DNA of 43,796 bases from Saccharibacillus kuerlensis DSM 22868 (GCF_000378145.1 NZ_KB899305.1:1-43796), one strand, 5' to 3'. Positions 1 to 8,931 are shown, counted from the stretch's first letter. Translations and numbers: made by a program. The notes: generated by a model from the sequence alone, not told the origin.

Positions 1-86
1 TCCATTGCTGCTTTCCCGCAGCGCTTGTTGGCGCGGCAGGTTCCTGTTCGACAAGGGTGGCTCGCAAGAATTCTGCTTGCGGGTGG

Positions 87-452
87 GGCTCGGAAGGCGC
101 CGACAGGATCGGCTGTCCTCGCGGGAAACCTTCGGAGCAGGCTCGGAAGGCGCCGATAGTTTCGGCTCTCCTCGCGGGAACCCTTCAGAGCAGGCTCGGA
201 AAGCGCCGATAGTTTCGGCTCTCCTCGCGGAAAGCTTCAGAGCAGGCTCGGAAGGCGCCGATAGTTTCGGCTCTCCTCGCGGAAAGCTTCAGAGCAGGCT
301 CGGAAGGCGCCGATAGTTTCGGCTCTCCTCGCGGGAACCCTTCGGAGCAGGCTTGGAAGGCGCCGATAGCTTCGGCTGTCCTCGCGGAAAGCTTCAGAGC
401 AGGCTCGGAAGGCGCCGATAATTTCGGCTGTCCTCGCGGGAACCTTCAGAGA
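87..452. repeat. Tandem repeat, seven copies of a 52-53 bp unit
   Basis: Seven head-to-tail units begin at about 87, 140, 193, 245, 297, 350 and 402, each starting GGCTCGGAAGGCGCCGA. Period alternates between 52 and 53 bp, so no reading frame is kept and a coding role is unlikely. Each unit holds the palindrome GGCGCC and a small hairpin (GCCGA, 4-5 nt, TCGGC). Copies differ by few bases (GATAGTTTC, GACAGGATC, GATAGCTTC; CTCTCC or CTGTCC). No unique spacers separate the units, so it is not a CRISPR array. It lies just past the dnaB stop, where dnaI usually follows. Bases 1-86 carry one small hairpin (CGCAAG/CTTGCG) and no recognisable gene. Confidence 0.9.
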
Positions 453-470
453 CTAGGATACAGCATAGGA

Positions 471-1976
471 TTAATGCTGAGGCTTTTTCTTGCTGGCCTT
501 CATTTCTTCGGCCAGACGCACGTATTCGGCGAATTCTTCGTCGCTGACTGCGGTCTGGACCGGTGTGTTCTGTACAATCGGCAACTCGGGCTTGCCGCGG
601 ACAGCTTTGCCCTGAGTACGGGCACGGCCGCCGCTTTGGGCAGCCGCTTTGCGTTTTGGATTATCTTGATCGCGGATATAACGGACGGCTTTCTCGTAGG
701 TATCGATCTGGCGCAGCAGCATATTCGACGCGATCGAATCGACGAAGTTGCGGCTGATCCGCTGTTCCCCGTCGCGGCCCAGTAGAGTCACAAGGTAATG
801 GATCAGCACATTAATGACTTCACCCGGCAGTTTGTAGCTGAGATCAATCTTGCTGAACATATCGAGCCAAGGTCCCGGTACTGTTCCCGGGAAGAAGTTT
901 CGCAGCAGACCTGTATAAGGTTCGTTGCGAAGCAGCATATTATATTGATGGATATCGCATTTCGATTGGAACTGTGTAGGCACTTCCAAGTAATACTCCA
1001 TCTCCACAGCATGTTCGACCGGAGTTTCTTCGGCAGTCGGTTCTTCCGGACGTACAGCCCGTGACGCGCGAAGCTGACGTTCCTCGGTTCTTTTGGCTGT
1101 CTGACGGAAGGTCAGATGGGCACGGTTCTGAAGATTGTCCAGCAGCAGCTCTCCGTCGCTTGTGAAGATTCCTTCCTCGTCCAGCAGTCTGACGATATCT
1201 TCGACGTTCAGGTCGAACTTGCGCGCAACATGGTTAATCATGCCCATCTGTTCTCGGTTATGACGCAGACCTTCGACAAACGGCCGGTTGCGTGCTCCGC
1301 GAGGAAAATGCAGAATCACGTCGGAGTAATCGAACAGCGGCTCTTCCACTGGCATGTTCTTGCTCTGACGGCGTGCCGGCGACGCTTCGGTCAGCGCCTG
1401 CTCAAGCTCGTAATCGATCACATGCGTATTCAGTTCGAAAATTTCATAAAACGGCTGCGAGATATTTTCCTTCGCGGCTTTTCCGGCTTCGCTTAACTCC
1501 TCCGGTTCGCCATTCCAGAAACGTTCCTGCAGTGCCAGCACCGCAAACTTGCCGATTCGATCGCGGAGCAGCAGCGTCAAATGCTGGGTTGCGAAAAAGT
1601 CGGATGGCGGCAGCGGCTGCTGAAGTTCGTATTCATACATATATTGATCCTGATCCGGCAGATACAAACGGTGAGTCTGCAGCAGACCGACCGCCTCCAG
1701 CTTCGAAGCATTCTCAATCATCAGCGTACGGCCCCGGTCGTTTGGCTCGATACCCAGCGTAAGAAACAGGGTACGCTGCTGTTCGGGCTTGGAATATCCG
1801 GTCTGTTCCGCCGGAAGGTGCTGAGCCAGCAGCCGGTACAATGCGACGGCCGATGTCCCGACCATTGGCTGGTAAACCATGGTCAGCATACGCTCGTCCA
1901 GACTGCTCAGGCTGAAATCGCGATACGTATAATAACGGTGATGTTCCGTGTAGTGCAGCAGACTCTTCATGCGCAT
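471..1976 (-). CDS. dnaB: DnaB, replication initiation and membrane attachment protein (helicase loader, Bacillus type)
   Basis: The product (501 aa) resembles Bacillus subtilis DnaB. That protein is not the helicase: with DnaD and DnaI it loads the replicative helicase onto origin or restart DNA and links it to the membrane. The N-terminal part (YYTYRDFSLSS, then the AVALYRLLAQHLP helix) looks like the winged-helix region. The part around residues 340-440 (PYTGLLRNFFPGTVPGPWLDM, VINVLIHYLV) looks like the DnaD/DnaB C-terminal helical domain. The basic tail (KASKKKPQH) is typical of DNA binding. An AGAGGGGG sequence sits about 12 nt before the first ATG. A second ATG two codons later is possible. 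dnaI normally follows directly; here at least 470 bp of repeats follow instead. Confidence 0.88.
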   Translation of the reverse strand: MRMKSLLHYTEHHRYYTYRDFSLSSLDERMLTMVYQPMVGTSAVALYRLLAQHLPAEQTGYSKPEQQRTLFLTLGIEPNDRGRTLMIENASKLEAVGLLQTHRLYLPDQDQYMYEYELQQPLPPSDFFATQHLTLLLRDRIGKFAVLALQERFWNGEPEELSEAGKAAKENISQPFYEIFELNTHVIDYELEQALTEASPARRQSKNMPVEEPLFDYSDVILHFPRGARNRPFVEGLRHNREQMGMINHVARKFDLNVEDIVRLLDEEGIFTSDGELLLDNLQNRAHLTFRQTAKRTEERQLRASRAVRPEEPTAEETPVEHAVEMEYYLEVPTQFQSKCDIHQYNMLLRNEPYTGLLRNFFPGTVPGPWLDMFSKIDLSYKLPGEVINVLIHYLVTLLGRDGEQRISRNFVDSIASNMLLRQIDTYEKAVRYIRDQDNPKRKAAAQSGGRARTQGKAVRGKPELPIVQNTPVQTAVSDEEFAEYVRLAEEMKASKKKPQH

Positions 1977-2231
1977 CGGCGGATGTCCCCCTCTTGTCCT
2001 TGCAAATTGCCTGTAAAAATAGACTTGCTCCGCGGAACGCGCCCTTGGTTATGGACAGGTTCGTTGGAGCTTCTCCATTTTACCACAATTCCTTCTGCAG
2101 GAAAGGGCGGAAAGAAAGCAAAATCACGGGAATACGAACCGGCCCCGCGACCGGATGCGTTCGGGCTTCGGAATGCTTATCTTTTTGCGAACATCTGTTC
2201 AAATCTTCATGAGATCTTTTTGCACCCCGAA

Positions 2232-2261
2232 TTGCCCTTCCGTTCCTCGTTGCGATACAAT
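2232..2261 (+). promoter_or_regulatory. Sigma-A type promoter for hemQ
   Basis: TTGCCC (2232-2237), an 18-bp spacer and TACAAT (2256-2261) lie about 150 bp before the hemQ start. The rest of the 1977-2409 gap shows only a weak reverse-strand TAAAAT that may serve dnaB; I see no further gene in it. Confidence 0.55.
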
Positions 2262-2409
2262 AGAAAACGGAAGTTCCTAGGAGCGCTTTTCGCGCATGCT
2301 ATGCTTGGTTTGAAGGAATGATTTGTAAGGGGCACGCCGCTTCATAAGCCGCATGCTCGCTTGTGAAAATCCCCACCATTATATAATCTCATTTGGGAGT
2401 GATCGATTC

Positions 2410-3156
2410 ATGAATGAAGCTACACTGACGCTTGAGGGCTGGTATTGTTTGCACGATTTCCGCTCAATTGACTGGACGATGTGGAAAGCCGCCGATAACG
2501 AAGAACGCGCAGGTGCTATTGAAGACCTCGAGGAATTTATGCAGGAATTTGCGGTAACCGCACAGAACGGAGTCGGAAGCACAGCCGTCTATTCGATTGT
2601 AGGCCAGAAAGCTGATTTCGTGTTCATGTACCTGCGCGAGACGCTGGAAGATCTGAGCAATCTGGAAACGGCGTTCAACAAGACCGACTTTGCCAAATTC
2701 ACGAAAAAGGAATACTCCTATGTCAGCGTCGTAGAGCTCAGCAACTACCTGGCTAAGGAGGGCGAAGACCCTATGCAAAATCCGCATGTCGTTGCACGCC
2801 TTAAGCCGGAACTGCCGAAGTCGGAGCATATCTGCTTCTACCCAATGAACAAAAAGCGCGATCTGAGCGATAACTGGTACATGCTGTCGATGGACGATCG
2901 CAAAACGATGATGCGCAGCCACGGTCTGATCGGACGCAGCTACGCGGGCAAAGTTAAGCAGATCATTACGGGTTCTGTCGGCTTTGACGATTGGGAGTGG
3001 GGCGTTACCCTGTTTGCGGACGACGCGCTGCAGTTCAAAAAGCTGATTTACGAGATGCGTTTTGATGAAGTCAGTGCCCGGTACGGCGAGTTCGGTCCGT
3101 TCTATGTAGGAAACCTGCTGAATTGGGAAAAAGCTGCGGAGATGTTGAAGGTTTAA
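2410..3156 (+). CDS. hemQ: HemQ / ChdC, coproheme decarboxylase
   Basis: Last step of the coproporphyrin-dependent heme route of Gram-positive bacteria: oxidative decarboxylation of coproheme III to heme b using peroxide. The 248-aa length is usual for the family. The catalytic tyrosine is visible in YPMNKKR (Tyr144) and the proximal heme ligand in RSHG (His171), matching the spacing known from Staphylococcus and Listeria HemQ. The start at 2410 ([13 protein letters not shown]) is chosen because GGGAGTG lies just before it and family members begin with this segment. An in-frame upstream start at 2353 would add 19 unrelated residues. It is monocistronic, with its own promoter and terminator. 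With ctaA and ctaB in this window it supplies heme for cytochrome oxidases. Confidence 0.93.
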   Translation: MNEATLTLEGWYCLHDFRSIDWTMWKAADNEERAGAIEDLEEFMQEFAVTAQNGVGSTAVYSIVGQKADFVFMYLRETLEDLSNLETAFNKTDFAKFTKKEYSYVSVVELSNYLAKEGEDPMQNPHVVARLKPELPKSEHICFYPMNKKRDLSDNWYMLSMDDRKTMMRSHGLIGRSYAGKVKQIITGSVGFDDWEWGVTLFADDALQFKKLIYEMRFDEVSARYGEFGPFYVGNLLNWEKAAEMLKV

Positions 3157-3182
3157 GATTGAGCGACGAAAGGTGTGGAGTG

Positions 3183-3221
3183 AAGCGCTTTGGACGACTG
3201 AGTCGTCCAGGGCGCTTTTTT
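3183..3221 (+). terminator. Intrinsic terminator after hemQ
   Basis: AGCGC and TGGACGAC pair with GTCGTCCA and GCGCT around a TGA loop, followed by TTTTTT. It lies 27 bp past the hemQ stop. Confidence 0.85.
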
Positions 3222-3314
3222 GTGCGGACTGCGGGTAAGGCGGGTGGAGCGGACGTCCGGCGAAGGGGTCGGTTCCGTAGGCACCACGCACGTGCGCCCA
3301 CTTTTACCAAGCAG

Positions 3315-3360
3315 CAAAGCGCTCCGGGCGACGCTTTGGGTCCGAAGCGCTTTGCCTTTT
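3315..3360 (+). terminator. Second terminator-like hairpin downstream of hemQ
   Basis: CAAAGCGCT (3315) pairs perfectly with AGCGCTTTG (ending 3354) and is followed by CCTTTTT. The loop is long (22 nt). It may back up the first hemQ terminator. I see no gene in 3157-3516. Confidence 0.45.
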
Positions 3361-3516
3361 TCCGCCAATCTATAGGGTGGGGAAGAGGAGCTGCGAAGCT
3401 GCGCCCGGGATTCGAAACGCCGGACTTCATCTCCAGCTGTCGAATCGGAAAGCGGCTGGATGCGTGGCAGATTCAGAAGCGACAAATGTCGTTACTCGAA
3501 GTGAAACTTCTGTCCC

Positions 3517-4794
3517 TCAACGCTCTGGTTCTATAATCGGATCGGATAAATCCTGAAACACCGCCGTTACTTTCGCGCCGCCTGACCGATTATTGTCTAG
3601 GATCAGGCAGCCACCGTGTTTTTCGCACAGTAGACGGCAGAGGTAGAGACCGAGGCCGAAATGCTCGCTGGACGGGGAAGCATTACTACGATAGTAAGGT
3701 TCAATACCGCGGATAATAGCATCAGCGCTGAAACCGGGGCCATCGTCGGCAACTACGATGCGCAGCGAGTCTTCCATATGGTCAAAAGAAACTACAATCG
3801 AGGAAGAAGCGAATCGCTCGGCGTTGACGATCAGATTTTCGAACACTCGGGAAATGATGTCGGAATCCAGAAAGAGAGCGCCCGGCAAAAGATGATCGAA
3901 CTTCAGAGTCTTGGAACCGCATAATGCTTTGCCGGTTTCACTCAGCTCTTCGGCCAATTCCGATAACTCGACTTCTCGAGCTTGAGGTTCCAATTCTTCA
4001 AGCTTTTGCACGGAGCTCATGGAAGCGACGTACTTCTCCAACCGATCGGCATTGCGGCGGAGGGCGGAAATAGCAGTCAGCGTCTCGTCGCGATCTAACT
4101 CACCGGATGGATAGAAATCGGCAAGCAGGTCAATCCGACCTTTAAGCACGGCCAGAGGAGTCCTCAGATCATGCGAAAAAGCGGCATTCAGACGTTTGCG
4201 TTCTTCGGCAATCCGCCACATTTCTCGATTACTGCGTTCAAGCTCGCCGCGCATCTTCTCGAATGCTTCGCCGATCCGTCCAAATTCGTCGCGTCGAAAT
4301 GTCCCGATACGGAAATCAAGATCACCTGAGGACACTCGTTCTGCTGCTTCGATCATCTTTCGCAGAGGCTGCTGGACACGATGGCGATAGAACATAAACA
4401 ACCCACCGCCCAACAGAAGAATCGTATACGCGTAAGGAGCCCCATACTGAACAATCAAATAAAAGCCGCCTTTGAGTTTGTGGGCATACGTAAAGTCTGC
4501 GAAACGCGGACTTGAAGTGCCGTTTTCATAGATCCGAACCCGGATGCTGCCCGATTCGTCGGGTTCGGCTCTTTCCAAGCTGCTTGCGTTCTTTACGTAC
4601 ACCCACTCATACGGAAGCGAATCCCAATAAGAAGCATACAAAACTCCATATCGCTGTGCCGCTTCGTGAGTCGTTGCCTGTGACAGAAAAATGACCAGCG
4701 ATACCCATACAGCTGTGAGCAGCATAAACTCGGTGAGTACCGAGCGGAAACCAAATCTCTTCGAAGCGATTGACCGTCTGTTTAAGCTCTCCAT
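3517..4794 (-). CDS. Sensor histidine kinase (HAMP, HisKA, HATPase)
   Basis: Membrane sensor kinase of about 425 aa, partner of the overlapping response regulator. In order: TM1 (about 18-40, LLTAVWVSLVIFL), an extracytoplasmic loop of about 85 residues, TM2 (YTILLLGGGLFMFY), HAMP (RVQQPLRKMIEAAERV), the phospho-acceptor box FSHDLRTPLAVL (His in SHDLRTP), N box NLIVNAERF, G1 VADDGPGF and G2 FGLGLYLC. All kinase motifs look intact. Two starts are possible: 4812 and 4794. The latter sits after GGGGGTTGGGA and gives a short overlap with the regulator stop, implying translational coupling. The signal is unknown; no transporter adjoins the pair to hint at it. Confidence 0.88.
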   Translation of the reverse strand: MESLNRRSIASKRFGFRSVLTEFMLLTAVWVSLVIFLSQATTHEAAQRYGVLYASYWDSLPYEWVYVKNASSLERAEPDESGSIRVRIYENGTSSPRFADFTYAHKLKGGFYLIVQYGAPYAYTILLLGGGLFMFYRHRVQQPLRKMIEAAERVSSGDLDFRIGTFRRDEFGRIGEAFEKMRGELERSNREMWRIAEERKRLNAAFSHDLRTPLAVLKGRIDLLADFYPSGELDRDETLTAISALRRNADRLEKYVASMSSVQKLEELEPQAREVELSELAEELSETGKALCGSKTLKFDHLLPGALFLDSDIISRVFENLIVNAERFASSSIVVSFDHMEDSLRIVVADDGPGFSADAIIRGIEPYYRSNASPSSEHFGLGLYLCRLLCEKHGGCLILDNNRSGGAKVTAVFQDLSDPIIEPER

Positions 4795-5456
4795 TTGTAT
4801 CCCAACCCCCATATGGTTTCGATTGGGGAGCTTGCGCCGACATCGGCCAATTTGCCTCTCAATTTGCGAATGTGTTCGGCTACAACTGCGCTGCTGCCTT
4901 CACCTTCGGCCCCCCAGATCCGTTCGTAAATCGCTTCTTTGTCAAACACCCGGCCCGCATGCAGCGAAAGCAGTTCCGCTATTCGGTATTCCTGACGGGT
5001 CAGCGTCACCGCCAGTCCACGATAGGTCATTTCAGCTGCCGAATAATTGATGACCAGTCCACCGGCAAACTTCGCTTCGGACTTCCCATTCTGCCGCTCC
5101 TCCCTGCGCAGATGCGCGGCAACGCGGGCGGCCAGTTCGGATAGACTGAACGGCTTGACGATATAATCGTCGCCGCCCGCAGCGAAGCCATTTATCTTAT
5201 CGACTTCTTCGATCCGAGCGGTCAAAAACAGGATCGGGCAGGAGACTGCTTTTCGCAAGCTGCGGCAAACTTCAAGCCCATCCATGCCGGGCATACCAAT
5301 ATCGAGCAGAATAAGATCAGGCTTCTGTACCGCTTTCCGGATGGCTTCTTCTCCTCCTTCGGCGAGCATGACGTCATACCCGCATTTGACGAAGTAACTG
5401 TTCAACATATCGCGGATATCCGGTTCATCGTCGGCAACCAACAGCGTATAACTCAT
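4782..5456 (-). CDS. OmpR/PhoB-family response regulator
   Basis: DNA-binding regulator of 224 aa. The receiver domain has the acidic pair Asp9-Asp10, phospho-acceptor Asp52 (LILLDIGMPGMDG), Thr79 (FLTAR) and Lys101 (VKPF). The C-terminal half is a winged helix (TRQEYRIAELLSLHAGRVF, ERIWGAEG, EHIRKLRGKL, IWGLGYKW). The start at 5456 is set by AAGGAGGG eight bases upstream. An in-frame start 23 codons earlier lacks a ribosome-binding site and would add residues not seen in receivers. The kinase gene follows with a short overlap, so the two form one operon. An AAGTCTTGAT repeat just upstream could be a self-operator, but this is speculative. Confidence 0.93.
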   Translation of the reverse strand: MSYTLLVADDEPDIRDMLNSYFVKCGYDVMLAEGGEEAIRKAVQKPDLILLDIGMPGMDGLEVCRSLRKAVSCPILFLTARIEEVDKINGFAAGGDDYIVKPFSLSELAARVAAHLRREERQNGKSEAKFAGGLVINYSAAEMTYRGLAVTLTRQEYRIAELLSLHAGRVFDKEAIYERIWGAEGEGSSAVVAEHIRKLRGKLADVGASSPIETIWGLGYKWRA

Positions 5457-5564
5457 TTGCGTCCCTCCTTCCTGTTCAGCATACCCGACGTTTATCAAGA
5501 CTTTTCCAAGAAAGACTCCGTACAAAAAAATTCAATGATCAAGTCTGGAAACCTTTTGAGCACG

Positions 5565-5612
5565 AAAAAAAGCCGCCTCTGCATCCCGTTTACACGGTGC
5601 AGAGACAGCCTT
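5565..5612 (-). terminator. Intrinsic terminator after ndh
   Basis: On the minus strand AGGCTGTCTCTGCA pairs with TGCAGAGGCGGCT and is followed by TTTTTTT. It lies about 65 bp past the ndh stop and separates ndh from the two-component operon. Confidence 0.85.
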
Positions 5613-5678
5613 TGTTATCCAATAATATATCGATAACCGATAATTCGGACTAATGATATACCTTTGCTGAAAATCAGC

Positions 5679-6869
5679 TTACAGGAAACGTCCTTTTTTC
5701 AGAACGAGACCCAAGCCGCCGATGACGAACAAGTAGCGAGCGTCAACGACTTTTTTCAGCTGAGCTGCCGGCCAGCCTTTGATTTTCTTGCCGGCTACAA
5801 CGGCAACGGCTTCGCCTTTGCCCAGGGAAGCAACAGTACCCTTGTTGCTGAATACGAACTTCTCAGGCTGTTGCCCGCGAATAGTTGCGACCAGGTTCTT
5901 CGCGACGCGTTCGCCCTGCTGCATAGCGATCTGTGCAGTCGGCGGGTAAGGACGACCTTCAGGTCCGATCATAAGCGAACCGTCGCCGATGATGAATACA
6001 TTTTCATGACCCGGAGCTTTCAGGTACTCGTCAACTTTAACGCGTCCGCGCATAGCTTCGAAGCCTGCGTCTTCGATCAGGTGGTTACCACGGATACCGC
6101 CGGTCCATACAACAGTCTTGGACTCAATGCGTTCGCCTTCACCGATCGTTACGCCGTTTTCATCGCAAGCTTTAACCGGTACGCCGATGCGGAATGTTAC
6201 GCCTTTTTTGGTCAGCGTGTCCATTGCGTAAGTGACCAGTTCCGGATCGAAGCCCGGCAGAGCGGACGGAGCAGCTTCTACGTTGTACAGTCCCACTTTC
6301 GAAGGATCTACGCCGTACTCTTTGCACAGCTCAGGCAGACGGTTCGCCATTTCGCCGACAAACTCGATACCCGTGAAGCCGGCGCCGCCGACAACAAAGT
6401 TCAGGCGAGTTTCGTCGCCGTCTTTTTTGTACTCTTTGAACTGTGTTTCGATGTGTTCGCGAATCGCGCGTACGGAATTGATGCTGCGGATCGAGAATGC
6501 ATGCTCTTTCATGCCAGGGATGCCGAATGTTTCTGGGTCTCCACCCAGAGCGATAATCAGGTAGTCGTACGACAGCGTTCCGTCTTCCAGAACGACTTGA
6601 CGTTCTTCCGGCTTGATTTCCGTAACGTTCGATTTCACCAGGTCGATTTTGAATTCGTCAACCAGGTTCGAAATTTTCTCATACGTTTTCTCGTCGGGCT
6701 GTGTACCGGCTGCCGGCATGTGCAGCTCCGTCGTGAAGTAATGATAGTCGTGACGGTTAACCAGTGTAACATCGGCCTCGTTGTTTTTAAGCTTTTTTTG
6801 CAGGTTTTGAGCTGTGAGGATACCGGCATATCCGGCGCCCAGGATTACGATTTTGGGAATGCTGTTCAT
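5679..6869 (-). CDS. ndh: Type II NADH:quinone dehydrogenase (NDH-2)
   Basis: Single-subunit, non-proton-pumping NADH dehydrogenase that passes electrons from NADH through FAD to menaquinone at the membrane face. It has 396 residues, the family's usual size. Dinucleotide-binding motifs are GAGYAG near the N terminus and GGAGFTG near residue 165. The FAD-binding FIIGDGS segment and the quinone-site motif AQIAMQQG follow, and the C terminus (YLFVIGGLGLVL) is the usual membrane-anchoring hydrophobic helix. Start 6869 (MNSIPKIVILGAG) has GGGG 11 nt upstream; an in-frame start at 6896 is less likely. A good promoter and a Rex-like operator lie upstream, suggesting control by the NADH/NAD ratio. 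A more distant paralogue lies at 17147. Confidence 0.93.
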   Translation of the reverse strand: MNSIPKIVILGAGYAGILTAQNLQKKLKNNEADVTLVNRHDYHYFTTELHMPAAGTQPDEKTYEKISNLVDEFKIDLVKSNVTEIKPEERQVVLEDGTLSYDYLIIALGGDPETFGIPGMKEHAFSIRSINSVRAIREHIETQFKEYKKDGDETRLNFVVGGAGFTGIEFVGEMANRLPELCKEYGVDPSKVGLYNVEAAPSALPGFDPELVTYAMDTLTKKGVTFRIGVPVKACDENGVTIGEGERIESKTVVWTGGIRGNHLIEDAGFEAMRGRVKVDEYLKAPGHENVFIIGDGSLMIGPEGRPYPPTAQIAMQQGERVAKNLVATIRGQQPEKFVFSNKGTVASLGKGEAVAVVAGKKIKGWPAAQLKKVVDARYLFVIGGLGLVLKKGRFL

Positions 6870-6936
6870 TGTTTTTCTTACCCCTTTTCGATTCAATAGT
6901 CATTTATTGGGATAACCCTTAACGGGTTGAAGCCTC

Positions 6937-6954
6937 ATGTGAAAACTTACACAA
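6937..6954. promoter_or_regulatory. Rex-like operator upstream of ndh
   Basis: Read on the minus strand the 18 bp are TTGTGTAAGTTTTCACAT, against the Rex consensus TTGTGAAATATTTCACAA (14 of 18, with both half-sites recognisable). Rex is the NADH/NAD-sensing repressor that controls ndh in Bacillus. The site lies downstream of the predicted ndh promoter, in the 5' untranslated region, where it would act as a roadblock. Confidence 0.5.
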
Positions 6955-7023
6955 AAATAAAGAAAACTCTCCCCGTCAATCACTTATCCCGTCCGCATCT
7001 TGACTGCGACTTTTATCACATAC

Positions 7024-7052
7024 ATTGTACGCTTTTCCCTGCGATATTTCAA
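7024..7052 (-). promoter_or_regulatory. Sigma-A promoter for ndh
   Basis: Minus strand: TTGAAA (7047-7052), a 17-bp spacer, TACAAT (7024-7029). The leader to the ndh start is about 150 nt. The rest of 7053-7217 holds an imperfect direct repeat (AGAACCT...GCTTTCTA, about 7107 and 7143) and no gene. Confidence 0.7.
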
Positions 7053-7217
7053 AAGAAAATTTGAAAATTAGACGCATATTCGACAAAAAATATTCAGGGT
7101 TGTCAGAGAACCTTTATCGATAGGCTTTCTAAGCAAGCTGGCAGAACCTATAAGCTTTCTATTATTTCATATATAAGAGCTATGACTGCAAAACAACGAA
7201 AAAGCCAGGAATTCGCT

Positions 7218-7247
7218 TTGCAATCCGGTAAAAAACGAGTTTATAAT
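7218..7247 (+). promoter_or_regulatory. Sigma-A promoter for yumC
   Basis: TTGCAA (7218-7223), 18-bp spacer, TATAAT (7242-7247), about 73 bp before the GTG start. Confidence 0.7.
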
Positions 7248-7319
7248 AGATAAGATTGAGAGAATCGAATCCATTTCAATAGATTTATAACGATTTATAC
7301 CTTCGGAGGTGCTTATCAA

Positions 7320-8321
7320 GTGACAGAGATCCACAACGGCGAAAATATCGCCGATATTCTGATCATCGGCGGCGGCCCGGCAGGATTGTTCGCCGCTTTT
7401 TATGGGGGAATGCGCCAGGCGTCCGTAAAGCTGATCGAAAGTATGCCTCAGCTTGGCGGGCAGTTGGCCGCGCTTTATCCCGAAAAATACATTTACGACG
7501 TAGCCGGTTTTCCAAAAGTAACCGCCCAGGAATTGGTTAACCAGCTTGTCGAACAGATGAATCATTTCGAGCAGGAAATCTGCCTCGAAGAAAAAGTTGT
7601 CTCCGTGGATAAGGAAGACGAACAGCGCTTCAAAGTTACGACTGACAAAGATGTACATTATGCGAAGTCCGTCATTATTACGGCCGGCGTCGGCGCTTTC
7701 GAGCCCCGCCGCTTGACACTGGAAGGTGCAGAGCGTTTCGAAGGCGTCAACCTGCACTATTTCGTCAGCGATCTCAGCAGGTTTGCAGGCCGTAAAGTAC
7801 TGCTCAGTGGCGGCGGCGACTCTGCAGTCGATTGGGCGCTGATGCTGGAACCGATCGCCGAACAGGTGACGCTGATCCACCGCCGGGACAAGTTCCGTGC
7901 ACACGAACACAGCGTAGAAAACTTGATGTCCTCCAAGGTCAATGTTGTAACCCCGACAGAAATTACGGAGCTGGTCGGCGAAGAGCGGATCGAACGCGTG
8001 GTATTGTCGCATGTGAAAACGGGCGAAACGCAAGAGATTGAAGTGGACGATGTCATCGTCAATTTCGGATTTGTCTCTTCGCTGGGTCCCATCTCTGAAT
8101 GGGGAATCGAAATCCAGAGCAATTCGATCGTGGTCGACACGCGTATGGAAACGAGCATTCCGGGTATTTTCGCCGCAGGCGATATTACGACTTATCCGGG
8201 CAAGCTGAAGCTGATCGCAGTCGGATTCGGCGAAGCGCCAACAGCCGTAAATAATGCGAAAGTATACTTTGATCCGGAAGCCAAGTTGTCCCCGGGACAC
8301 AGTAGCAACATGAAACGCTAA
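7320..8321 (+). CDS. yumC: Ferredoxin--NADP+ reductase, thioredoxin-reductase-like (YumC type)
   Basis: Homodimeric flavoprotein that moves electrons between NADPH and ferredoxin or flavodoxin. The 333 residues match B. subtilis YumC (about 332). Visible are the FAD motif [11 protein letters not shown] near residue 17, the NADPH-binding [11 protein letters not shown] near residue 163 and the C-terminal FAD segment [11 protein letters not shown]. The CxxC pair of true thioredoxin reductases is absent, which supports the FNR assignment. Translation starts at a GTG with CGGAGGT nine bases upstream. It is monocistronic, divergent from ndh, with its own promoter and terminator. It could feed reduced ferredoxin to radical-SAM or Fe-S enzymes. 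Confidence 0.92.
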   Translation: MTEIHNGENIADILIIGGGPAGLFAAFYGGMRQASVKLIESMPQLGGQLAALYPEKYIYDVAGFPKVTAQELVNQLVEQMNHFEQEICLEEKVVSVDKEDEQRFKVTTDKDVHYAKSVIITAGVGAFEPRRLTLEGAERFEGVNLHYFVSDLSRFAGRKVLLSGGGDSAVDWALMLEPIAEQVTLIHRRDKFRAHEHSVENLMSSKVNVVTPTEITELVGEERIERVVLSHVKTGETQEIEVDDVIVNFGFVSSLGPISEWGIEIQSNSIVVDTRMETSIPGIFAAGDITTYPGKLKLIAVGFGEAPTAVNNAKVYFDPEAKLSPGHSSNMKR

Positions 8322-8344
8322 TTATCCACAAAATCGACATATTT

Positions 8345-8395
8345 AAGCCCGTTATGCCTTCCAGCGCCGCGGCGCCCGGTATAACGGGCTTTTTA
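8345..8395 (+). terminator. Intrinsic terminator after yumC
   Basis: AGCCCGTTAT (8346) pairs with ATAACGGGCT (ending 8390), followed by TTTTTAT. The loop carries a second small hairpin (GCGCCGCGGCGC). Confidence 0.88.
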
Positions 8396-8730
8396 TATGT
8401 GTGTAACCGGTATCTTATCCCCCGTTTTCTGTGCACAAACTGTGTATAGTGTGGGTATAATGATCTTAAGTGCTTATTCTGGCGCTGTGGATTTGGGGAT
8501 AACTTTATGCACAACGTTTCTGCTTGCCTTCGGACATATTCGGCATGGTATGATGAAAGCGGACTATGATGAATCTCATTTCCCGATTGTTCTTTTACCA
8601 AGTTGGACTTCATCATAAGCTCTGTTCCTTCTATTTTATAAGCCGATAAGGCAGCCCATATTTTTTTGGATTTTACCAATCTTCACACTTATGCTTTATT
8701 ATTCTTTATCATTTAAAAGGAGGAACCCAA
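8396..8730. other. Intergenic region without a recognisable gene
   Basis: It holds a TATAAT near 8456 without a clear -35, a 9-bp inverted repeat TATGATGAA/TTCATCATA (about 8564-8617) and the ribosome-binding site of the next gene. I see no open frame with a good start. Confidence 0.5.
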
Positions 8731-8931
8731 GTGGCAGGTTTCGCGAGCGATTTATATTTGGTCATTTCGATTGTCGAGATTATTATTCTGCTGATGATTG
8801 CCGTATTTATGGTTATGCTCAGCATCAAGTTCTGGAAAGAAAAGCGCTTCGGTCCTGTTATCGCATTCTCTATCTTCCTGATTGTATGCTTGACGCTGAC
8901 CTGGTGGAGTTTGCAGGATAAATTTTTATAA
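8731..8931 (+). CDS. Small membrane protein, 66 aa, unknown function
   Basis: GTG start with AAAGGAGG seven bases upstream, so translation is well supported. Two hydrophobic segments are visible: about 8-30 (YLVISIVEIIILLMIAVFMV) and 44-60 (VIAFSIFLIVCLTLTWW), joined by a short charged loop KFWKEKRFGP. I do not recognise a family. The next gene starts 21 bp downstream with its own strong site, so the two are probably co-transcribed. Confidence 0.75.
   Translation: MAGFASDLYLVISIVEIIILLMIAVFMVMLSIKFWKEKRFGPVIAFSIFLIVCLTLTWWSLQDKFL

Noticed and set aside
5-316. Plus-strand open frame of 103 codons across the tandem repeat
   Set aside because: It is made of the repeat itself, has no ribosome-binding site, and the 52/53-bp period breaks any shared frame.
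87-452. CRISPR array
   Set aside because: Units are contiguous with no unique spacers, and no cas genes are near.
2353-2409. Longer hemQ start
   Set aside because: No ribosome-binding site, outside the family N terminus, while 2410 has GGGAGTG at good distance.
5664-6899. 411-codon plus-strand frame opposite ndh
   Set aside because: It is the mirror of a clear NDH-2 gene, and its protein is rich in Phe/Cys/Gln with no recognisable motif. The same holds for the long frames opposite yumC (7167-8300), the yutJ-like gene (17129-18388) and mntC/mntB (32760-33809).
7010-7026. Second Rex half-site (ATGTGATAAAAG) near the ndh -10 box
   Set aside because: Only one half is recognisable; no inverted partner at the right spacing.
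8564-8617. Inverted repeat TATGATGAA/TTCATCATA
   Set aside because: Nine bases with a 35-nt loop in AT-rich intergenic DNA; no flanking signal, so probably chance.
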